The notes beneath the pieces were generated by a model. The model did not search any database. It had not been told where the DNA came from and was given only the letters and a program-made list of their open reading frames with translations. A program made the translations under genes and the position numbers. Shown here piece by piece: positions 1-7,317 of a stretch of DNA of 64,000 nucleotides (within the stretch, counting starts at the first letter, position 1; every line of letters starts with the position of its first letter). The stretch comes from Butyrivibrio sp. GTDB lineage: Bacteria; Bacillota; Clostridia; Lachnospirales; Lachnospiraceae. The stretch covers positions 1 to 64,000 of the forward strand of contig NZ_JAGBLU010000117.1 of the NCBI RefSeq assembly GCF_017635265.1, in the 5' to 3' direction.

Positions 1-103
1 AGGAGTAAATGCATTATCATGTACTGTTCTGCATCTACAATTGGAACTATTGTGGCACTTTTGTGGTACCTAAGTTCCTTTTACCACTTGAAACCCTTGA
101 TTT

Positions 104-118
104 TACTGGGGTTTACTT
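104..118. other. Candidate left attachment site (attL)
   Basis: TACTGGGGTTTACTT here matches TACTGAGGTTTACTT at 60552-60566 with one mismatch in 15. The right copy overlaps the stop codon of lysS, a typical target position for a tyrosine-recombinase element, and the integrase gene starts its reading frame just inside the left copy. If the call is right, bases 1-103 are host DNA that used to lie downstream of lysS. I see no gene in bases 1-398. That two such copies lie in these two short end regions by chance is unlikely but not excluded. Confidence 0.55.
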
Positions 119-251
119 GCTTGTTGACTTCAAGGTCGGGATTTTGAGGAGTTCCTGCACCTCTCCGTACGATTTGCACCTCACGGCACCTTATCATACC
201 TTGGCGGTGCACCCATCTGTACCTCTCAGTGCACCCCTCACCCAACTTTTT

Positions 252-401
252 GCTGTCAAATCTGCTGTCAGGTATTTTTTTGTGATACGACTCACTGAAA
301 ATGAGCCATTTTTGCTTGTTTCATGCTGGAGAATTGAGCCCCTAAAAAATACTGTCTGATGTATCTGCTGTCAAAATGCTGTCACTTCCAATTTGCTGTC
401 A
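252..401. repeat. Cluster of GCTGTCA repeats, candidate integrase arm sites (left end)
   Basis: The heptamer GCTGTCA occurs at 252-258, 264-270, 367-373, 378-384 and 395-401, all in the same orientation; the last copy overlaps the integrase stop codon. Related copies stand near the right end at 58811-58817, 58823-58829, 60410-60416 and 60429-60435. Tn916-family integrases bind short direct repeats (arm sites) inside each end through their N-terminal domain, and these repeats have the right position and arrangement for that. Confidence 0.5.
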
Positions 402-1634
402 AAATACATCATCCATGTTCATTCCGAGCATCGCCATCACTTCCTGGTTCTTTGTTTCACTTGGATCTGCATAGATATCCATGGTGGTTGTTACAAACTT
501 ATGCCCCATTATCGAAGCGATGACTTTGATGTTTGTGCAAACCTCACAGAGCCACGTTGCGAATGTGTGTCTGCAAATGTGGAGCGAGAATTTTGGAAGC
601 AATTCAGGTTCTCTCTTCTCCTTCGCTGCACACTCTTCTTCAAGCTTGTTGTAGTGTGCAACTATATCCTTGATCTCACGGTTAAGGGTCTGTGGATTAT
701 GAACTTTGGAATTCTTGTTGAGGAAAATGAAATTTGTAAGCCCGTCCACTTCCGGCTGTTCATATTCACAACTCTCAAGCTCTTCCTTCGCCATCTCAAA
801 TGCCATCTTCACGGAATCCACCATAGGCACTACTCTTATACCGGCCTCTGTCTTTGGTCTGTGTAAATGGAATCTTGACTTCTTCTCACCCTTTTTCTTG
901 TAGTATGACAAAGAATGATTGACGTTTATCGTACGCTTCTCAAGGTCAATGTCATCCCAGGTCAGACCGACAAATTCTCCGGCTCTGAGCCCGGTTCCAA
1001 AAAGAACTACAAACAGCGGCCACCACTTAGAGTAAACTGGATGAGTTGCCATATAGCCCATGTAGGTCTTTAGCTGTGACTTGGTGAGACCTGTTCTCTT
1101 TCCCCTTTTCTTGATGCCCTTCTTGGATATCTCTTTGATCGCATCAGTTGTAGGATTCTTTCTGAGGATTTCATCCCTTACTGCAAGCTCGAATGTCGGA
1201 TGCAGTAACGACTGGATATTATCCACTGTGGCAATCCCGAGGTCATCTTCCGTAAGGAGCTTCAGGTAAAACGTCATTATATCCGTATATTTTATCTCTG
1301 CAATAAGCCTCTTACCGATTGAATCCCTGACGTAATGGTCGTAACTGTAAAGATATCCGATCTCCGTTGATCCAAGGATTTCATATTTAGTTGTCATATA
1401 TCTGTCGAAAACTGAATTGAGCGTTGCTGTGCTCCTTCTGTACAAATCGAGTCCGTCCAGCTTGTCCCTTAAGAGCTCCTCTTCCTTTTCCCTGAGGCCT
1501 ATCAGGTCCCTGTCGTATATGTACCTGCGTCTGCCCAGTGGGTCTTTATAACTGTAACAGAATCTTTTATCGCTCTTACGGTAGAACTCGCCTTTCTTCA
1601 GCGTCCGACCCCTGCTATCTTTTCTTGATGCCAT
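399..1634 (-). CDS. int: Tyrosine integrase, Tn916 type
   Basis: This is a site-specific recombinase that should integrate and excise the element. The start (MASRKDSRGR) is chosen because AGGAG lies 5 bases upstream; it gives 411 residues, the usual length. The N-terminal 60 residues resemble the Tn916 Int arm-binding domain (RGRTLKKGE followed by YxYKDPLGRRRYIY). A SAM-like core-binding domain follows, then the catalytic domain with Arg in GTGLRAGEF, HxxR in HICRHTFA, His in IMGHKF and the nucleophile Tyr in MDIYAD. All catalytic residues are present, so it is probably active. It is the outermost gene of the element, next to the candidate attL and the GCTGTCA repeats. The stop codon lies inside one of these repeats. 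Confidence 0.96.
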   Translation of the reverse strand: MASRKDSRGRTLKKGEFYRKSDKRFCYSYKDPLGRRRYIYDRDLIGLREKEEELLRDKLDGLDLYRRSTATLNSVFDRYMTTKYEILGSTEIGYLYSYDHYVRDSIGKRLIAEIKYTDIMTFYLKLLTEDDLGIATVDNIQSLLHPTFELAVRDEILRKNPTTDAIKEISKKGIKKRGKRTGLTKSQLKTYMGYMATHPVYSKWWPLFVVLFGTGLRAGEFVGLTWDDIDLEKRTINVNHSLSYYKKKGEKKSRFHLHRPKTEAGIRVVPMVDSVKMAFEMAKEELESCEYEQPEVDGLTNFIFLNKNSKVHNPQTLNREIKDIVAHYNKLEEECAAKEKREPELLPKFSLHICRHTFATWLCEVCTNIKVIASIMGHKFVTTTMDIYADPSETKNQEVMAMLGMNMDDVF

Positions 1635-1767
1635 ATATTCTCCTATTATTAAAGAAGACATGACATGCACAAAAACACAGGGCTTCATCACTATTAATTA
1701 TGACTCTGATTCCGTGATAAAGCAATCATATTTCTGAACATGTCATGTCTTATAACGCCGCAATGAC

Positions 1768-1989
1768 TCACTCTGCCAAAGCCGGATCCTGTAACGGGCA
1801 GGTATCAAAATACTTCTTAAGGATCTCATAGTTATATGAAACATATCCATCAACATACCTCTGAGCTCCGCATCTCAATCCGATATCTCTCGCCCTGTTC
1901 TCACTGCATCCAAACTTGTACATCACCTGCTCTATCCTGATGTAATCAGGTTCGCCCATAACTGCCGGCGTCATCTTTAATCTTCCCAT
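1768..1989 (-). CDS. Excisionase-like small DNA-binding protein (DUF6462-like)
   Basis: This 73-residue protein is encoded directly upstream of the integrase. It contains an MerR/Xis-like winged-helix pattern: IRIEQVMYKFGCSENRARDIGLRCGA followed by a short beta-wing region ending YEILKKYF. Proteins of this size and position in Tn916/Tn1549-like elements act as excisionases (recombination directionality factors) or are annotated DUF6462. It is separated from the sigma-like gene by 6 bases and so belongs to the same transcript. Assignment as Xis rests on size, fold pattern and position rather than on a diagnostic motif. Confidence 0.65.
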   Translation of the reverse strand: MGRLKMTPAVMGEPDYIRIEQVMYKFGCSENRARDIGLRCGAQRYVDGYVSYNYEILKKYFDTCPLQDPALAE

Positions 1990-1995
1990 TTCTGT

Positions 1996-2589
1996 TTATG
2001 CTCCTATCTGTAATTCCATTTCAGCTTCATCGCTGAAATATTTATCTTCCATAAACAGCACGGCACCTTCCTTGACAGTCTTTTTAGTACGTTTGATCCT
2101 TGACTTTACTGCTTCAGGAGAGAGATTGACATCATCTGCGATGGTAAAAAAGCTTTCTTTCTCCACGATGTATCTTTCCAGGAATTTCCTCTCATCATCT
2201 TCCAGGCTTTCCACCTGGCTGCAGACGATCTCGTAATCATCTCTCATATCGAGCAGTGTCTTGATCTCTGCCCTGTGTTTGAAGTAGTCCTCAGTGCCTT
2301 TAAGTGCTGTGTTGTAATCCCCCTCATGGATTGCTTCCTGTATGGAAACATTCTCAACCGCAGTATTTGCAGTCACATCACTTATGTTTGATGTCTGGAC
2401 TCTTACGCCCAGATCCCCGCGCTCCCTGCGCCTTCTATGCTCACGTTCATTTCGGATAACAATGCTCAGGCACTTTTCATAGCCCTCGACCATCTTGTTG
2501 AACCTTGCGTAGTTACGCAGGATGATATCCACTCTTGTGTCCAGGTCAGCGATTCGATATTTGTCAACAATACTTCGTACTACAGCCAT
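1996..2589 (-). CDS. Sigma-70 region 4-like regulator
   Basis: This 197-residue protein has a C-terminal helix-turn-helix of sigma region 4 type: LEDDERKFLERYIVEKESFFTIADDVNLSPEAVKSRIKRTKKTV (about residues 128-172). The N-terminal 120 residues are charged and coiled, without a clear sigma region 2. Such sigma-like proteins are common beside int and xis in Tn916- and Tn1549-type elements, where they control excision or transfer genes. The start has GGAGAGGGGG upstream. It probably acts as a positive regulator of the element, but its target promoter cannot be read from the sequence. Confidence 0.7.
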   Translation of the reverse strand: MAVVRSIVDKYRIADLDTRVDIILRNYARFNKMVEGYEKCLSIVIRNEREHRRRRERGDLGVRVQTSNISDVTANTAVENVSIQEAIHEGDYNTALKGTEDYFKHRAEIKTLLDMRDDYEIVCSQVESLEDDERKFLERYIVEKESFFTIADDVNLSPEAVKSRIKRTKKTVKEGAVLFMEDKYFSDEAEMELQIGA

Positions 2590-2714
2590 AAGTCCCCCTC
2601 TCCAGAAAGCCTGTAATAATCTAAAGTTGTAACCCCATATACTATCTTAAACCGCATGAACACTGAGTTTCAATGTAATTATTGTGTCGTTTTCGTCACA
2701 CAGCCTGACACTTT

Positions 2715-3044
2715 TCAGAAGTCCTCAAGGCCTCTGATCTGCTGGATCACAGCCTGCTTCACGACAGAATTATTGATGGAGCTGTAAGCTCTGACCAGCT
2801 CATCGATCTCATTGTTTCCGGAACTCGTATCACCCTTAAGTATCCAGTCAGTTGTTACGTTGAACTTCTCAGAGTAAAGAAGCAGAACTTTGACCGGTAT
2901 ATCCCTGAGCCCAAGCTCGTAATTTGCAAGCGTCGATCTGCCATTGAGCAAAAACTCTTCTGACATATCCTGCTGGCTGAGCCCCCTGCTTTCACGCAGT
3001 GCTCTGATCCTGTCCCCAACAGTAGCTCCTGTAGCCATAATCAT
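2715..3044 (-). CDS. XRE-family HTH regulator
   Basis: This is a 109-residue protein with a Cro/C1-type helix-turn-helix near the N terminus (IRALRESRGLSQQDMSEEFLLNGRSTLANYELGLRDIP). It is followed by the usual LLLYSEKFNVTTDWILKGD segment and a short helical tail for dimerisation. The start at 3044 has AGGAG 10 bases upstream; a second ATG two codons later is possible. It is one of four XRE-like regulators in the first 7 kb and probably takes part in the decision between quiescence and excision. The 3045-3245 interval holds no other gene that I can support. Confidence 0.85.
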   Translation of the reverse strand: MIMATGATVGDRIRALRESRGLSQQDMSEEFLLNGRSTLANYELGLRDIPVKVLLLYSEKFNVTTDWILKGDTSSGNNEIDELVRAYSSINNSVVKQAVIQQIRGLEDF

Positions 3045-3245
3045 AGGTACTCATCTCCTCTCCTTTTAATATAGTAGAAACTCCAAATGCGCTATTTGGT
3101 ACTGTTTTCGCGAACAGTGTGTATAATAGCACCATCAGGTGCATTTGGATTACGCATTAATTACGCTACGAATACAGCCCCAATACACATTAATTACGCT
3201 CCAATTACAGCATAAAGGGCAAAAGAAAAGACTGCCGAAGCAGCC

Positions 3246-3809
3246 TCAATCCTCAATCTTATTCCCATTTTCATCAATAATTCCGTTGATCTTGTCTTCC
3301 ATGTCCCTGCGCTTGCAATACTTCCAGATAAGAAGCCCGAAAAGAACTATCGCATCCTTCTTGACTTTGAAGAACCTTGTATTCGGAATCCCCGTCTCCA
3401 TAATCATAGTATCATTGGAAACCAGTCTGTTCTTTCCCCTAAGATACATTTCATCCACTATCTTCGCAAGAACAACTCCATCTGCAGCAAATGCCTTCAT
3501 CTGGTCAAGAACTAAGGCACTTTTACCTTCAAACCATGTTTCACAAGCTACTTTCCAGGCAAATGCTCTCTTCTGTTCCATGGTATATTTCCAGGGATGC
3601 GCAACAATATCAAGAAACTTGGTCCTGTATGGAATCTTTTTTGACTCGTTGCTTACCCAAGCAAGTCCCTGAGCGTCAGCATACTCTTTCCCATCATTAA
3701 ACATCTCAAGCAGATACCGTATTACTTCATCCATCTCATCATAATCAATGCCTTCAGCAAGACACTCATTAACAATTATCTGGTGTGTAGTGATTGTAGC
3801 CATCATCAT
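3246..3809 (-). CDS. Hypothetical protein of the element's control region
   Basis: This 187-residue protein has no family I recognise. The start is placed at the first of three consecutive ATG codons (3809) because AGAGGGAAGAG lies directly upstream; the reading frame stays open for 25 codons further but lacks a ribosome site there. It is soluble, with acidic N-terminal helices and a basic segment near residues 130-170 (FFKVKKD, WKYCKRRDMEDK). The region around residues 110-150 (MYLRGKNRLVSNDTMIMETGIPNTRFFKVKK) has the look of a winged-helix, suggesting DNA binding. It sits between two XRE regulators in the same direction, so a control role is plausible but unproven. Confidence 0.6.
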   Translation of the reverse strand: MMMATITTHQIIVNECLAEGIDYDEMDEVIRYLLEMFNDGKEYADAQGLAWVSNESKKIPYRTKFLDIVAHPWKYTMEQKRAFAWKVACETWFEGKSALVLDQMKAFAADGVVLAKIVDEMYLRGKNRLVSNDTMIMETGIPNTRFFKVKKDAIVLFGLLIWKYCKRRDMEDKINGIIDENGNKIED

Positions 3810-3966
3810 AATCTCTTCCCTCTTTTCCCTCTGAACTACTGAAAAACGCAAAAACAGACAACCAGTCATGAGATAGAGCTTCACGCTGATTGCCTGTCAT
3901 ATTCCCCTTGTAGTTAAAACATGTTGTCGCTATGCAGGCGCATTACTAAATGCCCACAGTTGTTGA

Positions 3967-4386
3967 TTACTTCTTCTCTTTCTTTGTATTCTTTTTGCTC
4001 GACCTCCGTGTCTTACTACCCTTTTCCTTTTTATACCACTCCAAGTCCTCTTCCCTCTGGAGAGCCAGCATGGAATCTATAACTTTCCAGATTATCTGCT
4101 GATTTTCAGGTCTCAGTTTACGATACTTCCTAAACTGATAGTCTTCTTCATCGCTTAGATGCAGCGTGTTGACTGAAGGTTCCAGTATTTCTGAAAACTC
4201 AAATCCCAATGCCCTGAGCAGTATCTGCACAGTATCAAGCTTTGGTACACGGTCTATTCTTAGAGCATCACATACAGTGCTGTAGCTCAAACGTGCTGCT
4301 ATGGCTATCTGATGTGGATTGATATTCTGTTTATCCATTTTATCGCGAACGGCCTGAGTGAGGTCCTTCATATCAATATTAGCCAT
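3967..4386 (-). CDS. XRE-family HTH regulator
   Basis: This is a 139-residue protein with an N-terminal helix-turn-helix (VRDKMDKQNINPHQIAIAARLSYSTVCDALRIDRVPKLDTVQILLRALG, residues 13-62). A mid-region follows, then a strongly basic lysine-rich tail (KKEKGSKTRRSSKKNTKKEKK). The basic tail may add non-specific DNA affinity. It is transcribed with the neighbouring control genes. Nothing suggests it is broken. Confidence 0.82.
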   Translation of the reverse strand: MANIDMKDLTQAVRDKMDKQNINPHQIAIAARLSYSTVCDALRIDRVPKLDTVQILLRALGFEFSEILEPSVNTLHLSDEEDYQFRKYRKLRPENQQIIWKVIDSMLALQREEDLEWYKKEKGSKTRRSSKKNTKKEKK

Positions 4387-4565
4387 GGATGTACTTTCCT
4401 CCGTTAATTATTAAACAACAAATCCTCGCGGAAATCACTGACGACTGCACGTGTTTTTTATTACCGACACTTCGTGATTCCGCCAGAAGTCAACTCGTGC
4501 TTGTCTGCTCGGATTTGATGGCGGAGGTCTTACATTATACCAACCATTTATAAGTATCAGAGTAT

Positions 4566-4600
4566 AAAAAAGAAGCCCCGGCCATCCCGGCACAAGGCTC
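4566..4600 (-). terminator. Rho-independent terminator
   Basis: Read on the minus strand, GAGCC and CCGG pair with CCGG and GGCT to form an imperfect hairpin followed by TTTTTT. It lies about 110 bases downstream of the 4711-5061 repressor-like gene and probably ends its transcript. Confidence 0.6.
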
Positions 4601-4710
4601 CTGTACTCACATTTTATAAAGTTAGCATTTTCTCTAACAGCAAAAAGCACACTGATAAATCAAACGCTCCTCAAGCAAAAAGCTCAACAAAACAATTACA
4701 TAATACTATA

Positions 4711-5061
4711 TCATTTATCCGACCCTTCGTAATCTCTGTGCTTCTTTTTTATTTCTTTAAGCACTGCCAAGTAGTACTTCCTCTCTGCAGGCGTGCAGTC
4801 TTCCACAAGATCAGCTATCTCCTTTCCATATCTGAGCACAACATCAGGACTCTTTTTTCCAACCAGATAATCAAGGGACACACTCAGTGTTTCTGATATA
4901 TTCACAAGAATCTCAAGCCCAACCCTTGCCTGCCCTCTTTCTATTTCGCTCATGTATGTATGAGACACACCTGCCTTATCAGCCAGATCAGCCTGTTTTA
5001 TGCGCTGCTTTTGCCTCAACCGCTTTATCCTACGTCCAACTTTATCGTACTGAATATCCAT
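4711..5061 (-). CDS. XRE-family repressor-like regulator
   Basis: This 116-residue protein starts MDIQYDKVGR and carries a canonical Cro/C1 helix-turn-helix (IKRLRQKQRIKQADLADKAGVSHTYMSEIERGQARVGLEILVNISETLSVSLDYLVG, residues 9-65). A short acidic helical tail follows. It resembles immunity-type repressors of conjugative elements. The start at 5061 is supported by GGGGTG just upstream; ten more codons are open upstream without a ribosome site. The 200 bases upstream carry a 20-bp dyad (5147-5166) and a half-site (TTTAACTA at 5103) that are likely operators, since they resemble the repeats in front of the opposite-strand regulator at 6050. Confidence 0.85.
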   Translation of the reverse strand: MDIQYDKVGRRIKRLRQKQRIKQADLADKAGVSHTYMSEIERGQARVGLEILVNISETLSVSLDYLVGKKSPDVVLRYGKEIADLVEDCTPAERKYYLAVLKEIKKKHRDYEGSDK

Positions 5062-5146
5062 AATCACCCCATAATCTGCAATACAAGTCACTTCTATTCA
5101 AGTTTAACTAAATGGATATTCAGCATAAATAAGCCACACATGAAGT

Positions 5147-5166
5147 ACTTTAACTATAGTTTAAGT
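5147..5166. promoter_or_regulatory. Candidate operator dyad upstream of the repressor gene
   Basis: ACTTTAACTATAGTTTAAGT is an almost perfect 20-bp inverted repeat (core AACTATAGTT perfect). A related half-site, AGTTTAACTA, stands at 5101-5110. Both lie between the 4711-5061 repressor and the end of hsp20, on the upstream side of the repressor. I could not identify a convincing -35/-10 pair here. Confidence 0.45.
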
Positions 5167-5238
5167 TAATGGCCTCCTATATCATATTTTAAGCCAGTTG
5201 TCATTGAGTGCAAATTGAGCGCAAATTGTTTTTGGGGC

Positions 5239-5277
5239 AAAAAATATCCCCGCCGTTACATTGAACGACGGGGATAT
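5239..5277 (-). terminator. Rho-independent terminator of hsp20
   Basis: ATATCCCCG-type arms at 5244-5255 and 5266-5277 form a 12-bp stem with one G-T pair. On the minus strand a run of T follows. It sits 12 bases after the hsp20 stop codon. Confidence 0.88.
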
Positions 5278-5288
5278 CGGTAGTTCTA

Positions 5289-5741
5289 TTATCCTTCAAT
5301 TGCTATAAGGTTCTTTTCCGGAAGCTTCTTTTCAGCAGCTTTCTTAGGAATTGTGAGTGTAAGTACGCCATGTCTGTAGGTTGCCTCGACATCCTCTTTT
5401 TCTATATTCTCACCAACATAGAAGCTTCTCTGCATTGCTCCGGCATAACGCTCCTGACGGATGAGTCTGCCTTTCTTGTCATTAGAGTCCTTATCAAGTC
5501 CCTTGGAAGCTGAGATTGTGATGTAACCATCGTTGAGTTCAACCTCAATCTCTTCTTTCTTGAAGCCTGGCAGGTCGATTGCAACCTCATAGTTGTCATC
5601 TTTCTCCCTGACATCGGTTCTCATCATCCTGGCTGCTTTTCTGCCATAGAGCTTTTTCTCCATGTTGTCGAAATCCTTCATATAAGGAAATCCGAACAGG
5701 TCATCCAAAAAATTCTCTTCAAAAATACTAGGTGCTAACAT
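5289..5741 (-). CDS. hsp20: Small heat shock protein, Hsp20 family
   Basis: This is an ATP-independent holdase chaperone that binds unfolding proteins. The 150-residue product has a short N-terminal arm rich in F and L, then an alpha-crystallin domain (about residues 40-140). Visible signatures are YEVAIDLPGFKKEEIEVEL, the insertion DKKGRLIRQERYAGAMQRSFYVG, GVLTLTIPK and a C-terminal I-x-I-like IAIEG. AAAGGAGGT lies 7 bases before the ATG. A perfect CIRCE operator overlaps its promoter, so it should be repressed by the host HrcA and induced by heat or protein stress. It is an isolated stress gene inside the control region of a mobile element, transcribed alone with its own terminator. Confidence 0.95.
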   Translation of the reverse strand: MLAPSIFEENFLDDLFGFPYMKDFDNMEKKLYGRKAARMMRTDVREKDDNYEVAIDLPGFKKEEIEVELNDGYITISASKGLDKDSNDKKGRLIRQERYAGAMQRSFYVGENIEKEDVEATYRHGVLTLTIPKKAAEKKLPEKNLIAIEG

Positions 5742-5862
5742 AATGCTTACCTCCTTTGCACAGAAACAATTGGTTAACTGTTAATGAGCATTGGGACGGA
5801 GGGTTCAGATCATCGGAAACCTAAAGTCCTAACGGTCTTCTCTGTTCCTTTGTTCTACTTAT

Positions 5863-5891
5863 GGTATAACACCGCAATTAGCACTCGTCAA
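5863..5891 (-). promoter_or_regulatory. hsp20 promoter
   Basis: On the minus strand, TTGACG (5886-5891) and TATACC (5863-5868) are separated by 17 bases. The -35 box lies inside the CIRCE element, so a bound repressor would block RNA polymerase. A leader of about 115 bases separates the -10 box from the hsp20 ATG. Confidence 0.8.
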
Positions 5892-5904
5892 TAGAGAGTG
5901 CTAA
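5878..5904. promoter_or_regulatory. CIRCE operator (HrcA binding site)
   Basis: TTAGCACTC, nine bases, GAGTGCTAA: an exact match to the CIRCE consensus. It overlaps the -35 box of the hsp20 promoter. HrcA itself is not in the window, so the element would use the host regulator. Confidence 0.93.
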
Positions 5905-5955
5905 TTTGAATAAAAAGATATTGCTATTTACAGCACAAAATTAATATCTATATTT

Positions 5956-6031
5956 TTAGTTAAGCATATTGACATATTATACTTAACTGCATATACTTAG
6001 TTAAGTGAACAGCAACAAAATACTTAACTAA
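5956..6031 (+). promoter_or_regulatory. Promoter overlapped by an array of TTAACT operators
   Basis: TTGACA (5969-5974) and TATACT (5992-5997) are 17 bases apart, a near-consensus promoter for the gene at 6050. Four copies of the motif ACTTAACT or its complement AGTTAAG(T) lie at 5956-5964, 5981-5988, 5995-6006 (the dyad ACTTA-GT-TAAGT) and 6022-6029. One is in the spacer and one covers the -10 box, so a protein bound here would repress. The likely binder is the downstream HTH protein itself or the 4711-5061 repressor. Confidence 0.75.
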
Positions 6032-6049
6032 TAGACTGGGGGATTAAAA

Positions 6050-6562
6050 ATGACAGATTTTTACATGAACTATTTGGATTTATGCAAAGAAAAAAACTTG
6101 CAGCCAGTAAGCGATGAAGCTGCGAAATTATGGGGCGTATCGAAAGCAGCCATAAGTGGATGGAAAAACAAAGACTCTATGCCAAGCTATGATGCAATGT
6201 TTAACATGATGAAGTATTTCGACATCGCTATCCCAGTACTTGAGAACAGGGAGCTATTCCTGGAGAACCATTCATTCTTTATAACTATTGAAGGCAGAAT
6301 AAACGGAAGACTTGCCTATATGAGATGCTATGATCTGTTCCACGCAACCAGTGAATTTGTAGGTTTTGATGTCAAAAACACAATGCTTTCACTTGAACCC
6401 GAGGGAACAATATCGGTAAGGCCATCAACTCCAGAAGAAATAGAAAAATACACAAGAAGAATTGATGGCACTGAAGATAACAGATATAAGATTGTGAGCC
6501 AGGCGGAGGCTCACAGGATATTTAAGGAAAAAACCGGGCAGTACATATCACTTGGGCACTGA
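6050..6562 (+). CDS. HTH regulator, probably autoregulated
   Basis: This 170-residue protein is the only plus-strand gene in the control region. The N-terminal part (residues 1-60) has a phage Cro/CII-type helix-turn-helix: VSDEAAKLWGVSKAAISGWKNKDSMPSYDAMFNMMKYFDIAIPVLENRELF. The rest (residues 70-170) is a mixed alpha/beta domain without a family I recognise; it might bind a ligand or mediate oligomerisation. The gene has its own strong promoter covered by four TTAACT operators and ends at a strong hairpin terminator. It is transcribed divergently from hsp20 and from the integrase-side regulators, the layout expected of a two-regulator switch. Confidence 0.75.
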   Translation: MTDFYMNYLDLCKEKNLQPVSDEAAKLWGVSKAAISGWKNKDSMPSYDAMFNMMKYFDIAIPVLENRELFLENHSFFITIEGRINGRLAYMRCYDLFHATSEFVGFDVKNTMLSLEPEGTISVRPSTPEEIEKYTRRIDGTEDNRYKIVSQAEAHRIFKEKTGQYISLGH

Positions 6563-6570
6563 CACCAACA

Positions 6571-6606
6571 AAAAGGAAAGAGTTCGGCGCAGGACTCTTT
6601 CCTTTT
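6571..6606. terminator. Bidirectional Rho-independent terminator
   Basis: AAAAGGAAAGAGT and ACTCTTTCCTTTT form a perfect 13-bp stem with a 10-base loop. T runs follow on both strands. It separates the plus-strand regulator from the convergent lipoprotein gene. Confidence 0.93.
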
Positions 6607-6631
6607 TATATCTACTACTTTATTTACTCAC

Positions 6632-7315
6632 TTATTCAAGCTTTACCCACTCTATAAAAGTATTTTCTTTAGAGTACTCGTCCATAAGAGCATTGAACTC
6701 CTCTTCAGTAATGCTCTCGAATTTATCTATATTCTCAAGATAGTCCTGAGGTGGATTCTCCTGTTTATAAAACTCCGGAGATCCGGATTCGGCCCAGTCG
6801 TCGTAGTAGTTTACAAAAGCCATGACAACCTTAGCTTCCCCGTTATCCCCAATTTCTGATACCACATACATTTTGCGGCCTTGATGGCCTGTATCGCCAC
6901 TGACAAACTGGTTCTTATCGTTTATGAACGTAACACCGGAAGATCCAAGATTCTCCACATTTGCTGATTGGATTTTATTGTCCTTATACTCGATGATGTC
7001 GTAAATCCAATACCCAAAAGAGCGGACAATCAGCTCATTTACGCCATCTCCGTTCATGTCAAAAAGGGCATACTCCATATCAGGCTCGCCTACAGCCCAG
7101 AATGTCTCGCCGTTTGCATCGGTCTCATTTCCCTTCAGATACTCCATGAAATGTGTATCAGCATTGCTTTCTTTACCCATGGTAGAGGGAAGCTCAATAG
7201 TTGCGGGTTCATCTGCCCCACCTATTATTTCTGCATCATCTGCCTTTTTCGCACCGCAGGCTGTCACCCCAAACGCAATGATCAATGACAATGCCGCTAT
7301 TACAGCTCTCTTCAT
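6632..7315 (-). CDS. Lipoprotein of unknown function
   Basis: The start is ATG 7315 (MKRAVIAAL), with AGGAGG 7 bases upstream. The 227-residue product begins with a lipoprotein signal peptide: two basic residues, a hydrophobic stretch and the lipobox FGVTAC, with the modified cysteine at about residue 20. It should be anchored on the outer face of the membrane. The mature part is acidic and contains a segment typical of clostridial surface lipoproteins that start with a DMNGDGVNELIV calcium-loop-like or VCBS-like motif (about residues 85-100). The C-terminal 40 residues are helical and acidic. It ends against the bidirectional terminator and probably shares a transcript with the upstream genes on the minus strand. 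Confidence 0.75.
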   Translation of the reverse strand: MKRAVIAALSLIIAFGVTACGAKKADDAEIIGGADEPATIELPSTMGKESNADTHFMEYLKGNETDANGETFWAVGEPDMEYALFDMNGDGVNELIVRSFGYWIYDIIEYKDNKIQSANVENLGSSGVTFINDKNQFVSGDTGHQGRKMYVVSEIGDNGEAKVVMAFVNYYDDWAESGSPEFYKQENPPQDYLENIDKFESITEEEFNALMDEYSKENTFIEWVKLE

Positions 7316-7317
7316 AA

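Noticed and set aside
289-298. GACTCACTGA also found at 60313-60322 as an alternative attachment core
   Set aside because: Only 10 bases match, and it lies inside the element at both ends rather than at the lysS end. The 15-bp repeat at 104 and 60552 fits better.
9-359. Plus-strand open frame of 116 codons at the left edge
   Set aside because: It runs across the candidate attachment site and the GCTGTCA repeats, has unusual composition and no family resemblance. The AGGAG before it is probably chance.
4435-4650. Minus-strand open frame of 71 codons
   Set aside because: It covers the terminator at 4566-4600 and gives a peptide of the kind produced by reading through terminator hairpins. No ribosome site.
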